Positions 40,805 to 52,591 of a DNA stretch of 64,000 bases are shown piece by piece. Each line of letters starts with the position of its first letter. Position 1 is the stretch's first letter. This stretch comes from Methanothermobacter tenebrarum. Its GTDB lineage: Archaea; Methanobacteriota; Methanobacteria; Methanobacteriales; DSM-23052. Position numbers and translations under genes: made by a program. Below the pieces are notes generated by a model. That model was given only the letters and a program-made list of their open reading frames with translations. It was not told where the DNA came from and made no database searches. Location of the stretch: contig NZ_QLOE01000006.1 of NCBI RefSeq assembly GCF_003264935.1, forward strand, positions 1 to 64,000, in the 5' to 3' direction.

Positions 40805-41302
40805 TTATATTGTCTTGGGACCTCGGGACATTGCTGTTGGGCCTGTTCTAGCCAACTCTTTTATGCCGAAGCCTGTCATGAGTTCTATGAATGCATCTAT
40901 TTTGTCGGTGTCCCCGGTAATCTCCACTGTTAAGGTTTCGGTGCTCACGTCAACTATTCTTCCGCGGAAGATGTTTGCATATTGTATTATTTCTGATCTT
41001 GCTCTTTCTTCGGGGGCGTGAACTTTTATTAAGCAGAGTTCTCTTTGGACTATGTTTGTGGCTTCGAGGTCCCTTACTTTAATGACATCGATTAATTTGT
41101 TTAATTGTTTTGTTAGTTGTTCTAGGAGCTTATCATCACCTTTTGCTATAATTGTCATGCGGGCGAGCCCTGGGGTCTCGGATTCTCCCACTGTTATGCT
41201 TTCAATGTTGAAACCTCTTCTTGTGAACAACCCTGATACCCTCTGTAACACTCCTGGTTTGTGTTGGACAATAGTGCTGATTATATGAGTTTTAAGTTCC
41301 AT
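40805..41302 (-). CDS. ilvN: Acetolactate synthase small (regulatory) subunit
   Basis: A 165-residue ACT-domain protein: [34 protein letters not shown] is the first ACT domain (residues 5-38), [17 protein letters not shown] starts the second half. It binds valine for feedback control and raises catalytic-subunit activity. Its ATG shares a base with the ilvB stop (TAATG), a tight coupling giving matched subunits. Confidence 0.95.
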   Translation of the reverse strand: MELKTHIISTIVQHKPGVLQRVSGLFTRRGFNIESITVGESETPGLARMTIIAKGDDKLLEQLTKQLNKLIDVIKVRDLEATNIVQRELCLIKVHAPEERARSEIIQYANIFRGRIVDVSTETLTVEITGDTDKIDAFIELMTGFGIKELARTGPTAMSRGPKTI

Positions 41303-43026
41303 TATTCCCCCTCCACTTTCCCTTTTTTGATGGCTTTTGTTTCTACTTTATATTCACCTACTATTTCTGTAAGCCCACGGCCTGGGGGTACCATTGGGAG
41401 TATTTCCATAGGATCTATCACGATATCGATGATAGTGGGGCCCCCAGAGTTTATGGCACTTTTTAGGGCTTCTTTAACTTCTCCGGGTTTTTCCACTCTT
41501 TCCGCGTCTATATTGTATGCTTCTGCTAGTTTGACAAAGTCTGGTACTTCACCTAGGTATGTGTGTGACATTCTCTCATCATAGAATAGTCTTTGCCATT
41601 GTGCTACCATTCCAAGGTGTCTGTTGTCCATGATGCAGATTGTAATTGGTATATCATATTCTTTAAGGGTTGCGAGGTCTTGTGATACCATGAGGAATCC
41701 GCCGTCGCCGCATACTGCTACTACGTCTTCTTCTGGTAGGGCCATTTTCGCCCCCATTGCTGCTGGGAATCCGAAGCCCATTGTCCCAAGGCCGCCTGAT
41801 GATATGAATTTTCGAGGCTTTTTTGAGGTGTAGAAGTGGGCCATCCACATCTGGTTTTGCCCAACATCTGTTGTTACTATCGTATCGTCGTCTATGGTTT
41901 CCATTATCTCTTTTATGGCTTGTTGGGGTTTTAGTGGGATTTCTTTGTCGAATGATATTCTTGGCATGCATTTGTTGCGGAATTCTATTGTTTTTTCGAT
42001 CCATTCTTTCTTTTCAGAATTTATATCTTCTTTTTTTTCTAGTATTTTTAGGATGTCCTGGAGGACTTTTTTGGCGTCGCCAACGATTGGTATATCTACT
42101 TCTATGTTTTTACCTATTTCTGCCGGGTCTATGTCGATGTGGATTATTTTGGCGTTTGGTGCGAATTCTGCTATGTTTCCTGTTGTTCGATCTGAGAATC
42201 TGCATCCTATTGCTATTAGGCAGTCACATTCGTTCACTGTTAGGTTTGCGACTTTTCGCCCATGCATGCCTAGCATTCCAAGTGAGTATGGGTGGTCTTC
42301 TGGGAATGAGCCTTTCCCTAGGAGTGTTGTTGTTACCGGAGCTTTTATTGTTTTTGCTAACCTTTTGAGTTCTTTTGAAGCGCCAGATATTATTACACCG
42401 CCACCGGCTAATATAACAGGTTTTTTGGCGTTTATAATAGCATCTACGGCCTTTTTTATCTGTAATGGGTGGCCTTTTAATGTGGGTTTGTATCCTGGTA
42501 ATTTGAATGGCTTGTTTATGTATTCGTCTAATTTAGCTTCTTGTATATCCTTTGGAAGATCTATTACAACTGGTCCTGGTCTTCCTGTTCTTGCTATTTT
42601 GAAACTTGATTTTATTATGCGGGGTATGTCGTTTGGGTTGTTTGGCCTGAAGCTGTGCTTTGTGATGGGCATTGTTATGCCAAGCATGTCCACTTCTTGG
42701 AATGCGTCGTTGCCGATAAGTTGGGTTGCAACTTGTCCTGCTATTGCTATTATTGGCGATGAGTCCATGTAGGCTGTTGCGATCCCTGTTACGAGGTTTG
42801 TTGCCCCGGGACCTGATGTAGCCATGCATACACCCACTTTCCCTGAAGCCCTTGCATATCCATCTGCTGCATGGGCTGCACATTGTTCATGTCTTACCAG
42901 GATGTGTTTGAGTTCTGAATCATATAGTACATCATATAGTGGGAGCACTGCCCCGCCAGGGTATCCAAATACTGTTTCTACTCCTTCATCTAGAAGTGCC
43001 TGGACTATTGCTTGTCCTCCATTCAT
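41302..43026 (-). CDS. ilvB: Acetolactate synthase large subunit
   Basis: A 574-residue ThDP enzyme. [31 protein letters not shown] opens the PYR domain (shown in parts: [17 protein letters not shown]), catalytic Glu in [21 protein letters not shown] region, FAD-binding middle with [10 protein letters not shown] and LGMLGMHG, and the ThDP-Mg motif [21 protein letters not shown] near 440. Start ATG 43026 has AGGTG ahead; the longer frame to 43062 is not supported. First gene of ilvB-N-C. Confidence 0.95.
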   Translation of the reverse strand: MNGGQAIVQALLDEGVETVFGYPGGAVLPLYDVLYDSELKHILVRHEQCAAHAADGYARASGKVGVCMATSGPGATNLVTGIATAYMDSSPIIAIAGQVATQLIGNDAFQEVDMLGITMPITKHSFRPNNPNDIPRIIKSSFKIARTGRPGPVVIDLPKDIQEAKLDEYINKPFKLPGYKPTLKGHPLQIKKAVDAIINAKKPVILAGGGVIISGASKELKRLAKTIKAPVTTTLLGKGSFPEDHPYSLGMLGMHGRKVANLTVNECDCLIAIGCRFSDRTTGNIAEFAPNAKIIHIDIDPAEIGKNIEVDIPIVGDAKKVLQDILKILEKKEDINSEKKEWIEKTIEFRNKCMPRISFDKEIPLKPQQAIKEIMETIDDDTIVTTDVGQNQMWMAHFYTSKKPRKFISSGGLGTMGFGFPAAMGAKMALPEEDVVAVCGDGGFLMVSQDLATLKEYDIPITICIMDNRHLGMVAQWQRLFYDERMSHTYLGEVPDFVKLAEAYNIDAERVEKPGEVKEALKSAINSGGPTIIDIVIDPMEILPMVPPGRGLTEIVGEYKVETKAIKKGKVEGE

Positions 43027-43155
43027 AGGAACACCTTTGGTACTACACCCTCTTTTTATCATTATTGTTAATGATATATGCTTATAATACTTGCAACTTT
43101 ATATAAATAACTAAAAAATAAATTAATTTTATTGTCTAAAGGGGAGGATCAACCC

Positions 43156-44469
43156 ATGAAGATTTTGGTAGTGGGTACAGGAGCGCGAGAACATGCCATA
43201 TGCAAATCATTAGAAGGCGAAGCTGAAATTTATTCTTTCATGAGCAACAAAAATCCGGGCATAGCACGTATCGTGAAAGATTTCAAATTAGGAGATGAAA
43301 CAGACACTGAAAAGGTTAAAAATTTCGCAATCGAAAAAAATATTGATATAGCATTCATCGGACCGGAAGCCCCACTAGAAAAGGGCATAGTAGATAAGCT
43401 ACTCGCCGCCGACATTGAAACGGTAGGCCCCACAGCTGAAGCCGCCAAGATAGAAACAGATAAAGCCTTCATGAGAATACTCTTCGAAAAATACAAGATA
43501 CCAGGATCACTTCAATACAAGGTATTCAATGATTACCAAGAGGTTAGCCAATTCTTGGACGATTTTGAAGGCGAGGCAGTAGTAAAACCAGTTGGACTTA
43601 CAGGGGGTAAAGGTGTCAAGATAGTGGGAGAACACCTAAAAGACAATGAAGAAGCTAAAAAATATGCTAAAAAGGTAATAGAAGAAAAGATAGGAGGCCA
43701 CTCTAGGGTTGTTATCGAAGAAAAGGTCACTGGCGAGGAATTCACCCTCCAAGCATTTTCTGATGGTAAAAAATTAGTCCCCATGCCAGCAGTTCAGGAT
43801 CATCCACATGCATTCGAAGGCGATAAAGGGCCGATAACAGGAGGCATGGGGTCCTATTCAGATAAAAATGGACTACTACCATTTCTAGAAAAGAAAGAAT
43901 ATGATGAAGCAGTTAAAATAATGGAAAAGACCATAGATGCATTAGATAAAGAAGTGGGCCCATATAAGGGCATATTATATGGACAGTTTATGTTAACTTG
44001 TGATGGGCCACGTATTATAGAATATAACGCCCGATTCGGAGACCCAGAGGCCATGAACGTCCTACCATTACTTGAAACCAACATGGTTGACATATGCGAG
44101 GACATAATCAACACTAGATTAAAAACTGCTAAATTCAAGGAATTAGCAACAGTCTGCAAATATATAGTGCCTAGAGGATACCCTGACAAGGGAGAGGCTG
44201 GAAAACCATTGGAAATAGATGAAAAAATGATAAAAAGTGAGGGTGCTGACATTTATTACGCTTCAGTGAATGAAAAAGATGGTAGGATATACACAACATC
44301 ATCGAGGGCCGTGGCATTAGTTGCACTAGCAGAAGATATCTACACAGCAGAACAGACATGTGAAAATGCCACAAAATTCATCAAAGGAGACGTATATCAC
44401 CGCAGGGATATCGGGACAAGAGAACTCATCCAAAAGAGAATCAATCACATCAAACAGATAAAAAAATAG
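43156..44469 (+). CDS. purD: Phosphoribosylamine-glycine ligase
   Basis: A 437-residue ATP-grasp enzyme for the second step of purine synthesis. [12 protein letters not shown] at residue 5, [16 protein letters not shown] near 70, [17 protein letters not shown] near 145, [39 protein letters not shown] (in parts: [21 protein letters not shown]) near 205 and [15 protein letters not shown] near 290. Start ATG 43156 with GGGGAGGATC ahead; the longer frame starting at 43132 overlaps that site. Confidence 0.95.
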   Translation: MKILVVGTGAREHAICKSLEGEAEIYSFMSNKNPGIARIVKDFKLGDETDTEKVKNFAIEKNIDIAFIGPEAPLEKGIVDKLLAADIETVGPTAEAAKIETDKAFMRILFEKYKIPGSLQYKVFNDYQEVSQFLDDFEGEAVVKPVGLTGGKGVKIVGEHLKDNEEAKKYAKKVIEEKIGGHSRVVIEEKVTGEEFTLQAFSDGKKLVPMPAVQDHPHAFEGDKGPITGGMGSYSDKNGLLPFLEKKEYDEAVKIMEKTIDALDKEVGPYKGILYGQFMLTCDGPRIIEYNARFGDPEAMNVLPLLETNMVDICEDIINTRLKTAKFKELATVCKYIVPRGYPDKGEAGKPLEIDEKMIKSEGADIYYASVNEKDGRIYTTSSRAVALVALAEDIYTAEQTCENATKFIKGDVYHRRDIGTRELIQKRINHIKQIKK

Positions 44470-44484
44470 AAGCGGAGAATAAAA

Positions 44485-45384
44485 ATGAGGCACCTACTAT
44501 CAGTATGTGACATGAAAGACAAAGTAGAATACCTACTAGACCTTGCAGATAAATTCAAGAATGGCTTGATAAAAGGAAAACCATTGAAGGACAAATATAT
44601 GGCCATGGTGTTCGAGAAAGCTTCAACGAGGACAAGAGTATCATTTGAAGTGGGAATGAGCCAATTGGGGGGAACACCCCTCTATTTATCTGCTCAAGAC
44701 TTGCAACTAGGAAGGGGCGAACCAATAGCAGATACAGCCCGAACCCTAAGTAGATATGTTGATGCCATAATGATAAGAGCATTCAGGCACAAGGACGTTA
44801 TAGAATTGGCGGAAAATTCATCAGTACCGGTAATTAACGGTTTAACAGATCTTGAGCATCCATGCCAGACACTCGCAGACATGCAGACCATAAGAGAATA
44901 TAAAGGGGATTTTAATCGCAAATTAGCATTTATAGGTGATGGTAACAACGTTTGCAACTCCTTAATTTTGATATCAGCAATTCTAGGAATGGACATTTAT
45001 GTTGCATCGCCAAAAGGCTACGAACCAAATAAGGAGATAATAAAAAAAGCTGAAAAAATTGCACGAGACCAATCCGTGATAAAGATAACCAATGACCCAT
45101 ACGAGGCCGTGAAAGGGGCTGATGTTGTCTATACTGATGTGTGGGTTAGTATGGGACATGAAAATGAGGCCCAAGAACGGTTAAAGGCATTCAGACCATA
45201 CCAGGTTAACAAGGATCTAATGGATCATGCGAAAGCTGATGCTATATTCATGCATTGTTTGCCTGCAAAAAGGGGTCAGGAGACTACAACTGATGTGATT
45301 GACGGTCCAAATTCAGTAGTATGGGACCAGGCAGAGAATAGACTCCATGCTCAGAAGGCTATCATGTATTGGCTGATAAAATGA
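44485..45384 (+). CDS. argF: Ornithine carbamoyltransferase
   Basis: A 299-residue OTCase that forms citrulline. Carbamoyl-phosphate site FEKASTRTRVSFEVGMSQLGG near 48, DRHPCQ equivalent LEHPCQTLADMQTI near 128, ornithine loop TDVWVSMGHENE near 215 (the SMG motif marks OTCase rather than ATCase), and FMHCLPAKRGQETT near 255. AGCGGAGAA precedes the ATG, 15 bases after purD. Confidence 0.95.
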   Translation: MRHLLSVCDMKDKVEYLLDLADKFKNGLIKGKPLKDKYMAMVFEKASTRTRVSFEVGMSQLGGTPLYLSAQDLQLGRGEPIADTARTLSRYVDAIMIRAFRHKDVIELAENSSVPVINGLTDLEHPCQTLADMQTIREYKGDFNRKLAFIGDGNNVCNSLILISAILGMDIYVASPKGYEPNKEIIKKAEKIARDQSVIKITNDPYEAVKGADVVYTDVWVSMGHENEAQERLKAFRPYQVNKDLMDHAKADAIFMHCLPAKRGQETTTDVIDGPNSVVWDQAENRLHAQKAIMYWLIK

Positions 45385-45392
45385 GCCTATAA

Positions 45393-47075
45393 TCACATCA
45401 TAGTAGGCGCTTCTATCCCGAGGAGTTTTAGCCCATTTTTGATAGTTTTCCGGACCCTGTCAACTATGATTAGGCGCGCTCCTTCAAATTCTGATCCGAT
45501 TACTGGTGAGAACTTGTAGAATTTGTTAAATGCATTTGCAAGCTCTTGCAAGTATTGAGCTATTAAATGAACACGTCTAGTTTTCGCAGATTCCTCAACA
45601 ACCTTTGGGAATTTGGCTAACAATCTTATAACATCTTTTTCCGTTTCATCAGGTGCCCATTCCCCTTCTATTTTAACATCATTATTGAACAGGGCTTTTT
45701 TGAGTAATTTGCATGCCCTTGCATGGGCGTATTGGATTGATGCACAACCCATTTCAAAATTTAATGCCTCATCCCATTTGAAAACAAGATGTTTCTCTGG
45801 GGATAATCTTGCAATATAATATCTTATGGCACCTACACCTACCTTATCGGCGATATCCTCAATTTCAGCCATTTTTAAATCCTTTCTTCTCTTTTTTATT
45901 TCTTTGACCGCCCGTGATCTGGCTTCATCCAAGAGATCGTCTACTGATACGAAAACACCTCTACGGGTGGACATTGAACCTTCTGGGAGTGTTATGAATT
46001 CGTAGAATATAACTTCTGGTCTTTTACCGCCGAGTAATTCCATAGCCGCCTCTATTTGTCTAACGGCTAATTTATGGTCAGATCCGAGGATGTCAATAAC
46101 TATGTCACAATTATTTGACTTGTATAAGTGGTATGCGAGGTCTCGGGTGGAGTAAAGTGAGGTGCCATCCGAGCGGGTTAATATAAGCTCCTTATCAATG
46201 TCGAAATCTTCCAAGTCGAGATATAAGACATCATCTTCTCGGATGTAGTGGGTCTTTTTCAGTTTCTCAAGGACATTTTTGACTGATCCGTCCCTTACAA
46301 ATTTGCTTTCCCAGATAAATTTGTCATGTTTAATATGGAGTTCTTTGAGCGTCTCTTTTATACCTTGGAGGCATTTTTTAACAACCTCTTGGAAGATCTT
46401 TTCTAGTTCTCCGTTCTCATAGGATCTTATGAGTTCATCGATTTCATCTTTTAATTTTGGATTTTTTTCAAGGTACTGATTGACTTCAAAGTATAATCTG
46501 CCGATTTTATGATCCCATTTGTCTCCATGATAATCTGCCAAATTTTTTTGGAGATTAAGAAGGCCCCATACTATCATGGCTATTTGTCTACCCATATCAT
46601 TTACGTAATAATGGGTTTCAACATTATAACCTGCAAATTTAAGTATCCTTGCAAGGGAATCACCTATAATAGCATTTCTTATATGTCCAATATGTAGGGG
46701 TCCGTTGGGATTAGCAGACGTGTGTTCTAAAATGACTTTTTCACTTTTTTTAGATAATCTACCATAATCTTCATCTATGGAATTTAACAGTTCCCTTGAA
46801 AAACTCTGATAATCTATAAAAAAGTTTATATATGGGCCATTTGCTTCTACTCTTTCAAAGAATTTGGGTAACTTTACCATCCCTATTATTGTTTTGCTGA
46901 TTTCAACAGGATTCTTTTTTAATTTACTTGCAAGTTCGAAGGATATTGTTGTCGCAAGATCTCCCAGTTCAGGGTTGGGGGGTTCTTCAAATCTTATATC
47001 AACCATGGGGTAATCGAGGCTTGAAATGGCTTTTTTTAACGATTTTCTCGCCAAATCTTCCACTGTTTTTATCAT
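45393..47075 (-). CDS. argS: Arginyl-tRNA synthetase
   Basis: A 560-residue class Ia synthetase. The HIGH box reads [22 protein letters not shown] near 118; the later signature [15 protein letters not shown] near 362 stands for [20 protein letters not shown] and YAHARACKL in the anticodon domain are conserved. The N-terminal Add1 domain is present. Start ATG 47075 with GGTGAAGCA ahead; the longer frame runs 12 codons further into the leader without support. Confidence 0.95.
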   Translation of the reverse strand: MIKTVEDLARKSLKKAISSLDYPMVDIRFEEPPNPELGDLATTISFELASKLKKNPVEISKTIIGMVKLPKFFERVEANGPYINFFIDYQSFSRELLNSIDEDYGRLSKKSEKVILEHTSANPNGPLHIGHIRNAIIGDSLARILKFAGYNVETHYYVNDMGRQIAMIVWGLLNLQKNLADYHGDKWDHKIGRLYFEVNQYLEKNPKLKDEIDELIRSYENGELEKIFQEVVKKCLQGIKETLKELHIKHDKFIWESKFVRDGSVKNVLEKLKKTHYIREDDVLYLDLEDFDIDKELILTRSDGTSLYSTRDLAYHLYKSNNCDIVIDILGSDHKLAVRQIEAAMELLGGKRPEVIFYEFITLPEGSMSTRRGVFVSVDDLLDEARSRAVKEIKKRRKDLKMAEIEDIADKVGVGAIRYYIARLSPEKHLVFKWDEALNFEMGCASIQYAHARACKLLKKALFNNDVKIEGEWAPDETEKDVIRLLAKFPKVVEESAKTRRVHLIAQYLQELANAFNKFYKFSPVIGSEFEGARLIIVDRVRKTIKNGLKLLGIEAPTMM

Positions 47076-47092
47076 TGCTTCACCACTGCCTG

Positions 47093-47515
47093 CTATAATC
47101 CTTTTATCCACAAGGTTATGTATCCTATCTTTGGTATTATAAGGAGGTGATTGTCTATTTTGATTACACGGGCTGTTACTTGTGATGGTCTTACCTTTTC
47201 AGGGTCTGGAACAGGATTGTTATCACCCTTAGTTATATAATATACTCCATTCTCATCCTTCTTTATATCTATAATCCTGTGTATAACAGGCTCGGGGAAC
47301 CAATTGGCATTATATATTATAATATCACCCTTTTTAACATCCAAGGGATCGAATTCCCGGATTCCGAGAAAGTCGCTTTTTTGGACTATAACAATGTCTC
47401 CACGGTAAAATACGGGCTCCATGCTACCTGAAACAACCACGTTCATATGCTGTGAAAGTATCACCGCCACTAATAATATTACGATATATGTTACTAGTTC
47501 TAGATGATCTTTCAA
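47093..47515 (-). CDS. Signal peptidase I, archaeal/ER type
   Basis: A 140-residue membrane protease. One N-terminal helix (residues 6-22), nucleophile motif [19 protein letters not shown] near 27, and [11 protein letters not shown] near 75, where His replaces the bacterial catalytic Lys. A GDNN motif ([12 protein letters not shown]) follows near 95. It removes Sec signal peptides outside the membrane. The start is TTG with GGGGAG seven bases ahead; that site lies within the first copy of the 53-bp duplication behind ilvD. Confidence 0.88.
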   Translation of the reverse strand: MKDHLELVTYIVILLVAVILSQHMNVVVSGSMEPVFYRGDIVIVQKSDFLGIREFDPLDVKKGDIIIYNANWFPEPVIHRIIDIKKDENGVYYITKGDNNPVPDPEKVRPSQVTARVIKIDNHLLIIPKIGYITLWIKGL

Positions 47516-47517
47516 TT

Positions 47518-47623
47518 TTTCACACTCCCCTTAACTTCTTAATATAGCTCCTTTATCAGCAGAGGTTGCATTTCACACTCCCCTTAACTTCTTAATATAG
47601 CTCCTTTATCAGCAGAGGTTGCA
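47518..47623. repeat. Perfect 53-bp tandem duplication at the ilvD 3' end
   Basis: Copies 47518-47570 and 47571-47623 are identical and adjacent. The unit (minus strand) contains the last codons of ilvD, its stop and the ribosome site of the signal peptidase gene. The copy nearer ilvD carries the functional stop codon (47584-47586); the other leaves a non-translated duplicate of the ilvD tail and supplies the ribosome site actually used by the peptidase. Confidence 0.95.
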
Positions 47624-49236
47624 AGTTTCTGGTATCTTCTAAGCCACCCTTTAACCTTACGGGTTGGTTGTTCGACTTTGGCAAGCCTCTCCTTTATTTC
47701 ATCATCTGAGAGTTTAACATTTAGCCTTCTTTTTGGAATGTTTATCTCTATTATATCCCCATCCTCTAGGGCGGCGATTGGACCGCCTTCAGCAGCCTCT
47801 GGTGATATATGTCCTATGCACGGTCCCCTGGTGCCCCCTGAAAATCTTCCATCTGTTATAAGGGCCACTTTTTCAAATCCCATCCCTGCTATGGCCGAGG
47901 TTGGATTGAGCATCTCCCTCATACCAGGACCGCCTTTAGGCCCTTCATATCTTATAACTATAACGCATCCTTCTTCTATTTCACCATCAAAGATTGCCTT
48001 GACACATTCTTCTTCGCTGTTAAATACTTTTGCAGTTCCACTATAGGTTAACATATCATCTTTGACAGCTGCTTGTTTAACCACCGACCCCCTGGGGGCT
48101 AAATTACCCTTCAAAACGGCGATACCACCTTGTTTGTGTATGGGATCATCTAATGGCCTGATAATATTCGGATCTTTCACCTTTGCATTTTTTATATTTT
48201 CTTTTAAAGTTTTACCAGTGCACGTAATCACGTTTAAGTTTATTCTCTCCTCTAGGACTTTTAGTACGGCTGGTATACCTCCAGCTCTTTCAAGGTCTAT
48301 CATATGATTTTCACTTGCAGGGGATATTGCAGCTATATGGGGTATTTTCTTGCTTAGTTCATCGAATAAATCTAGGTTTACATCAACATTATCGAGTTCG
48401 GCTGCGATGGCGGGCAGATGAAGTGTAGTATTTGTTGAACCTCCGAGAGCAACATCCACAGCAATTGCATTTTCAAAGGCCTCTTGGGTCATTATATCCG
48501 CTGGGCGGAGATCCTCCTTCACCATTTCAACAATCCTGGCACCTGAAAGGCGTGCGATCTGTAATTTTTTGGAGTCTATGGCGTGGACTGTGGCACAGCC
48601 AGGAAGGCTCATGCCAATGGCCTCGGTAAGACAAGCCATACTATTTGCAGTGAATAGGCCAGCGCATGATCCAGGCCCTGGACAAGCACACTTCTCTAAC
48701 TCTTCAAGGTCCTTGGGGCTTATTCTACCCTCTTTAAGGGCGCCAACACCCTCATATACGTTTATAAGGTCGACATTTTTTCCTTGGCATTCTCCTGGGA
48801 GCATGGGACCTCCTGTAACAGCTATGCTTGGAATGTTGAGTCTGGCTGCGGCCATTAACATGCCAGGGACTATCTTGTCACAGGATGAGAGGAGTATTAA
48901 ACCATCTAGGCGGTGTGCTTGGATCATGCTTTCAACGGTGTCTGCTATTATCTCTCTTGAGGCGAGTGAGTAGCGCATTCCATCATGGTTCATTGCTATA
49001 CCATCACATATTGCCATGGTATGGAATTCGAATGGTATACCACCTGCTTGGTTCACACCAGCTTTTACAGCCTCTGCTAAGCTTTTAAGGTGGAGGTGTC
49101 CCGGTACTATGTTAGTGTAACTGTTCGCTATCCCAATGAAAGGTTTTTTGAAATCTTCATCTGTTAATCCGCAAGCCCTTAGTAGTGAACGGTGAGGGGC
49201 TCTTTCAAATCCTTTTTTAATCTCGTCACTTCTCAT
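47584..49236 (-). CDS. ilvD: Dihydroxy-acid dehydratase
   Basis: A 550-residue Fe-S dehydratase of the last common step before transamination in branched-chain synthesis. Cys motifs: [15 protein letters not shown] near 115, and [25 protein letters not shown] near 185 (in parts: [18 protein letters not shown]); also [17 protein letters not shown] near 268 and [29 protein letters not shown] near 458. The last ten codons lie in the tandem duplication described separately but the protein end appears normal. Confidence 0.96.
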   Translation of the reverse strand: MRSDEIKKGFERAPHRSLLRACGLTDEDFKKPFIGIANSYTNIVPGHLHLKSLAEAVKAGVNQAGGIPFEFHTMAICDGIAMNHDGMRYSLASREIIADTVESMIQAHRLDGLILLSSCDKIVPGMLMAAARLNIPSIAVTGGPMLPGECQGKNVDLINVYEGVGALKEGRISPKDLEELEKCACPGPGSCAGLFTANSMACLTEAIGMSLPGCATVHAIDSKKLQIARLSGARIVEMVKEDLRPADIMTQEAFENAIAVDVALGGSTNTTLHLPAIAAELDNVDVNLDLFDELSKKIPHIAAISPASENHMIDLERAGGIPAVLKVLEERINLNVITCTGKTLKENIKNAKVKDPNIIRPLDDPIHKQGGIAVLKGNLAPRGSVVKQAAVKDDMLTYSGTAKVFNSEEECVKAIFDGEIEEGCVIVIRYEGPKGGPGMREMLNPTSAIAGMGFEKVALITDGRFSGGTRGPCIGHISPEAAEGGPIAALEDGDIIEINIPKRRLNVKLSDDEIKERLAKVEQPTRKVKGWLRRYQKLATSADKGAILRS

Positions 49237-49322
49237 GAAAACCCACCTGATGATAACAATTATAGGAGTATATGTTATTATCTGATTTATAGATATATAG
49301 GATGTATGGCTTATATTGTAAT

Positions 49323-50579
49323 ATGGAATCTTTGATTTTAAGAATCCTTATATCCCTTGGCATAGGCGCCCTTATTGGTATTGAGAGGGAGAGACGTAGA
49401 AAAAATTCTGAATTTGCAGGTATACGGACTTTCATGTTAATGGCTCTTTTGGGGACATTATCATTTTATGTTTCAGAAGTTTTCCCATATTTTTTGCTTG
49501 TGGCATTTATAGGACTTGTTGCTCTTATAGTTGCGAGTTATATTATGAGTACGAAGGATGATGGTGATATTGGACTTACAAGTGAAGTTGCGGCGCTTTT
49601 GACATTTGTACTTGGTGCCATCTGCGCATGGGGTGATGGTTACAAGCTTGCACCGATAGTGGCGATTATCATAACAGCATTACTCGCCCTTAAAAAGTAT
49701 TTACATTTATTCGCCAAGCGCATAAGTGAAAAGGAGATGATAGACACCCTAAAATTTCTAGTAGTTGCATTTGTGATATTACCATTACTTCCCAACACTT
49801 ATATGGGTCCTTTTAATGTTTTTAATCCGTATCAGATATGGTTAATGGTTGTTTTTATTTCAGGTATAAGCTATGCAGGGTATATTGCCATGAAAATAAT
49901 AGGCCCTGAGAGGGGCCTTAGTATTACAGGGATCATTGGGGGTCTTGTATCCAGCACAGCTGTTGTAACAGCTATGGCCGGGCGGGTGAAGGAATCAAAG
50001 GGTGTTATGAGGGCTGCTGTATTTGCATCTGTTGTTGCAAGTTCTATGATGTTTTTCAGGATATTATTCGAAGTCATGGTTATAAATCCTGGACTTTTAA
50101 CATTCCTTTCATTGCCACTCCTTACTATGGGTATTATTGGAATAGTTCTTGGTTTGGGTTTGCTTAGAAGTCCGGATGAAAATGTGAAATCTGAGGTGAA
50201 ATTGAAGAACCCATTCTCACTAAGACCAGCATTTATTTTCGGAGCCCTCTTTATGATGATACTTTTCACGGCGAAGGCTGCCAATATCTATATAGGGAAT
50301 ATGGGAGTCTATTTAGCAGGTTTGATATCAGGCATTGCCGACGTTGACGCCATCACAGTAAGCATGGCCATTCTCTCCAGGAATAATATGATATCACCAT
50401 ATACTGCGATAACTACAATAACACTTGCAAGCATCTCCAATACCCTTGTAAAGTTTGGAATAGCTCTATTATTTGGCACGAAGAGTTTTGGAAAAAGAAT
50501 AGGGGTAATATTCGCTACTATGATACTTGCAGGGCTAATTATAATCCTCTTAGTTGGTTTTCGCTACATGGGGCTATGA
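49323..50579 (+). CDS. MgtC/SapB-DUF4010 family membrane protein
   Basis: A 418-residue membrane protein. The N-terminal MgtC-like domain opens [20 protein letters not shown] and continues with [13 protein letters not shown]; the C-terminal DUF4010 part has [28 protein letters not shown] near 190 and [19 protein letters not shown] near 320. About ten helices. Role is unknown; MgtC relatives affect Mg/phosphate homeostasis. The start is ATG 49323: a TATA-like AGATATATAG is centred 27 bases before it with no ribosome site, indicating a leaderless message; the frame to 49302 is unsupported. Confidence 0.75.
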   Translation: MESLILRILISLGIGALIGIERERRRKNSEFAGIRTFMLMALLGTLSFYVSEVFPYFLLVAFIGLVALIVASYIMSTKDDGDIGLTSEVAALLTFVLGAICAWGDGYKLAPIVAIIITALLALKKYLHLFAKRISEKEMIDTLKFLVVAFVILPLLPNTYMGPFNVFNPYQIWLMVVFISGISYAGYIAMKIIGPERGLSITGIIGGLVSSTAVVTAMAGRVKESKGVMRAAVFASVVASSMMFFRILFEVMVINPGLLTFLSLPLLTMGIIGIVLGLGLLRSPDENVKSEVKLKNPFSLRPAFIFGALFMMILFTAKAANIYIGNMGVYLAGLISGIADVDAITVSMAILSRNNMISPYTAITTITLASISNTLVKFGIALLFGTKSFGKRIGVIFATMILAGLIIILLVGFRYMGL

Positions 50580-50894
50580 TTTTATCATGGTGAGTACCAT
50601 CTTGTACGGTTCCATTGCATATAATGCGTGTGGTTCGTTGGCCGGCATAATGATCATTTCCCCGGCTTCTAGCACATGTTTTTTGCCACTTATTGTTATC
50701 TCAGCCTTGCCGTCGATGATCTGGACCATGGCATCAAATGGTGCCGTATGCTCACTTAAGCCTTGTCCTTTGTCGAAGGCGAATATTGTAACTGTACCTG
50801 TATCACGTCTTATGATTTCACGACTTACGACCGCACCATCCTGATAATCTATCAGCTCTTTCAACTTCAAGACTTTTCCTTTTAAATCCTCCAA
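50574..50894 (-). CDS. Small cupin-domain protein
   Basis: A 106-residue single cupin barrel: GQGLSEHTAPFDAMVQIIDGKAEITISGKKHVLEAGEMIIMPANEPHALYA carries cupin motif 1 (SEH...D) and motif 2 (PANEPHAL), shown here only as GQGLSEHTAPFDAMVQ and PANEPHALYA for reference. It likely binds a divalent metal; substrate unknown. It is the last gene after the rubredoxin-hybrid cluster protein on the minus strand (5-base gap), so it may share that oxidative/nitrosative stress role. Confidence 0.82.
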   Translation of the reverse strand: MEDLKGKVLKLKELIDYQDGAVVSREIIRRDTGTVTIFAFDKGQGLSEHTAPFDAMVQIIDGKAEITISGKKHVLEAGEMIIMPANEPHALYAMEPYKMVLTMIKS

Positions 50895-50899
50895 TTATA

Positions 50900-52378
50900 T
50901 CACCTTAACATTTCCCTCATGTCCTTTTCAGGCTTGCTTATAAGTTTCAGATCATATTTTTCCACTAGGAATTTTTTGATGTCATCGTTAGCCCAACCTG
51001 GGAGTATGGGGCCGACATACATTCCTTTCATGTTTAGTGCGAGTAAGCTCCAGAGTATGGCTGTTGCTTTTTGCTCCATCCAACTTAGGACAATGTTAAG
51101 TGGTAGTTCATCTATTTCCATGTTGAATATTTTGCTGAGGGCTTCTACGATTTCTATTGCTACTATGGCATCGTTACATTGTCCAAGGTCTATAAGACGT
51201 GGTATTCCCTCTATATCCCCAAGGTTCATGTCGTTGAAACGGTATTTTCCACAAGCGAGTGTCAATATAATGGTATCATCTGGGAGTTTACTTACGAATT
51301 CTCTATAATATTTCGCTTGGGGGAGTGGGGAGTCGCATCCACCAACCAAGAAGAATCTTCCGATCTTACCATCCTCTACAAGCTCTTTTATCTTGTTAGA
51401 TAATGATAGTATGGTTGAAGCGCCGAAACCAGTTGTAAATGTTTTCTTTTCCTCTTCTTCTTTTAGTGATGGTAATTCAAGGGCTTTATCAATTAATGGT
51501 GTGAAATCATAATCTTCAATGTACTCTACTCCTGGGAGTTTTGCAACACCAGATGTGAACATTCTGTCCTTATACTCATCCTTTGGGAGGAGTACGCAAT
51601 TTGATGTTCCAAGTATTGCAATTTGATATTTTGAAAATGTTTCTTTTTGATCAAACCATGGACCGCCAAGCTGCCCCTTCAAATGTTCATATTTTTTCAA
51701 GCCAGGGTAGCCATGAGCTGGTAAAAGCTCAGAATGGGTGTAAATGTTTATACCTGTATTTTTTGTCTGTTTTAATAATTCTTCGAGTGCTTTTAAACTG
51801 TGCCCTGTTACTATGATTCCTGGCCCGGAGGATGCTCCAACTTCCACTTTTGTGGGTTTTGGTTCGCCATAATTGTCTATGTGGGCCCTTTTTAAAAGCT
51901 TCATTGTTTTTATGTTCATCTTTCCCGCTTCAAGTGCAAGTTTTATAAATTCTTCTGAGTCGAAATTGACATTTGTTAGGGTAGAATAGAATCCTCTTTC
52001 AAGAAATGCGTCTATTTCATTGTCACTATATCCTAGTTCTCTCGCATGGTAAAGATAGGCGGAAATTCCTTTTATGACAAATAATAAGTTGTCTTGTAAT
52101 CTTGCAACTGTTGGCTCTTTTCCACAAACTCCCCTTATTGTGCAAGCCTTCCCCTTTGCTGTCTGAGAGCATTGGTAGCAAAACATTTGAATATCTTCTA
52201 CCCTTGGAATGGGTCCTTCCTCTTTTAATGGCACGAATTGGTCTTTTCCAACCCCACAGATTGGACAAATCCAATCCTCTGGCAGATCCTCAAAGGGCGT
52301 TCCAGGTTTTATACCCTGGCTAGGATCGCCCTTCTCTGGATCATAGATATAATCACATACTTTACAGCGATATTTCAT
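50900..52378 (-). CDS. hcp: Rubredoxin-hybrid cluster protein fusion
   Basis: A 492-residue fusion. Residues 1-52 are a complete rubredoxin (Cys5, Cys8, Cys38, Cys41; [11 protein letters not shown] and [12 protein letters not shown]). Residues 64-492 are a short-type hybrid cluster (prismane) protein: cubane cysteines 67, 70, 79 and 85 ([21 protein letters not shown]), then [36 protein letters not shown] and GQCNDA, which hold the hybrid Fe-S-O cluster ligands. HCP acts on NO or hydroxylamine; the rubredoxin would be a built-in electron donor. GGTGATAGATT precedes the ATG; a TATA box lies near 52412. Confidence 0.9.
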   Translation of the reverse strand: MKYRCKVCDYIYDPEKGDPSQGIKPGTPFEDLPEDWICPICGVGKDQFVPLKEEGPIPRVEDIQMFCYQCSQTAKGKACTIRGVCGKEPTVARLQDNLLFVIKGISAYLYHARELGYSDNEIDAFLERGFYSTLTNVNFDSEEFIKLALEAGKMNIKTMKLLKRAHIDNYGEPKPTKVEVGASSGPGIIVTGHSLKALEELLKQTKNTGINIYTHSELLPAHGYPGLKKYEHLKGQLGGPWFDQKETFSKYQIAILGTSNCVLLPKDEYKDRMFTSGVAKLPGVEYIEDYDFTPLIDKALELPSLKEEEEKKTFTTGFGASTILSLSNKIKELVEDGKIGRFFLVGGCDSPLPQAKYYREFVSKLPDDTIILTLACGKYRFNDMNLGDIEGIPRLIDLGQCNDAIVAIEIVEALSKIFNMEIDELPLNIVLSWMEQKATAILWSLLALNMKGMYVGPILPGWANDDIKKFLVEKYDLKLISKPEKDMREMLR

Positions 52379-52461
52379 AATCTATCACCATTTTCTGTTG
52401 TGTATGCAAAATATATAAATAGCTTTTGTCGCTAAATATCAAAGAATCGTCGAAAAGTTAA

Positions 52462-52480
52462 TCCAAATATCCTATTTGGA
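52462..52480. repeat. Palindrome between the rubredoxin-HCP gene and thrS
   Basis: TCCAAATA-TCC-TATTTGGA, a perfect 8-3-8 inverted repeat, lies in the 213-base divergent gap, about 85 bases upstream of the hcp start and 112 upstream of thrS. It may be an operator for one of the two promoters. A separate pair GAGTAAAC/GTTTACTC occurs nearer thrS. Confidence 0.35.
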
Positions 52481-52591
52481 ATTCTTTTATTAGATCAGAG
52501 TAAACCCTCCCCCAAAATTTTTATAATACTCAAAAGATTCAAATTAAATAATTGAAGTTTACTCCACATTTAAAGGCCTTAGGTGATTTAG

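Noticed and set aside
43027-43062. 12-residue N-terminal extension of ilvB as a possible leader peptide
   Set aside because: AGGTG before ATG 43026 and the family N-terminus support the shorter form; the upstream residues show no attenuator-like run of branched-chain codons.
47518-47623. CRISPR-like repeat
   Set aside because: Only two units, directly abutting with no spacer, and the unit is the ilvD 3' end.
52497-52565. T-box-like leader before thrS
   Set aside because: The GAGTAAAC/GTTTACTC pair is short, and T-box riboswitches are not known in archaea; no specifier-loop structure could be drawn.
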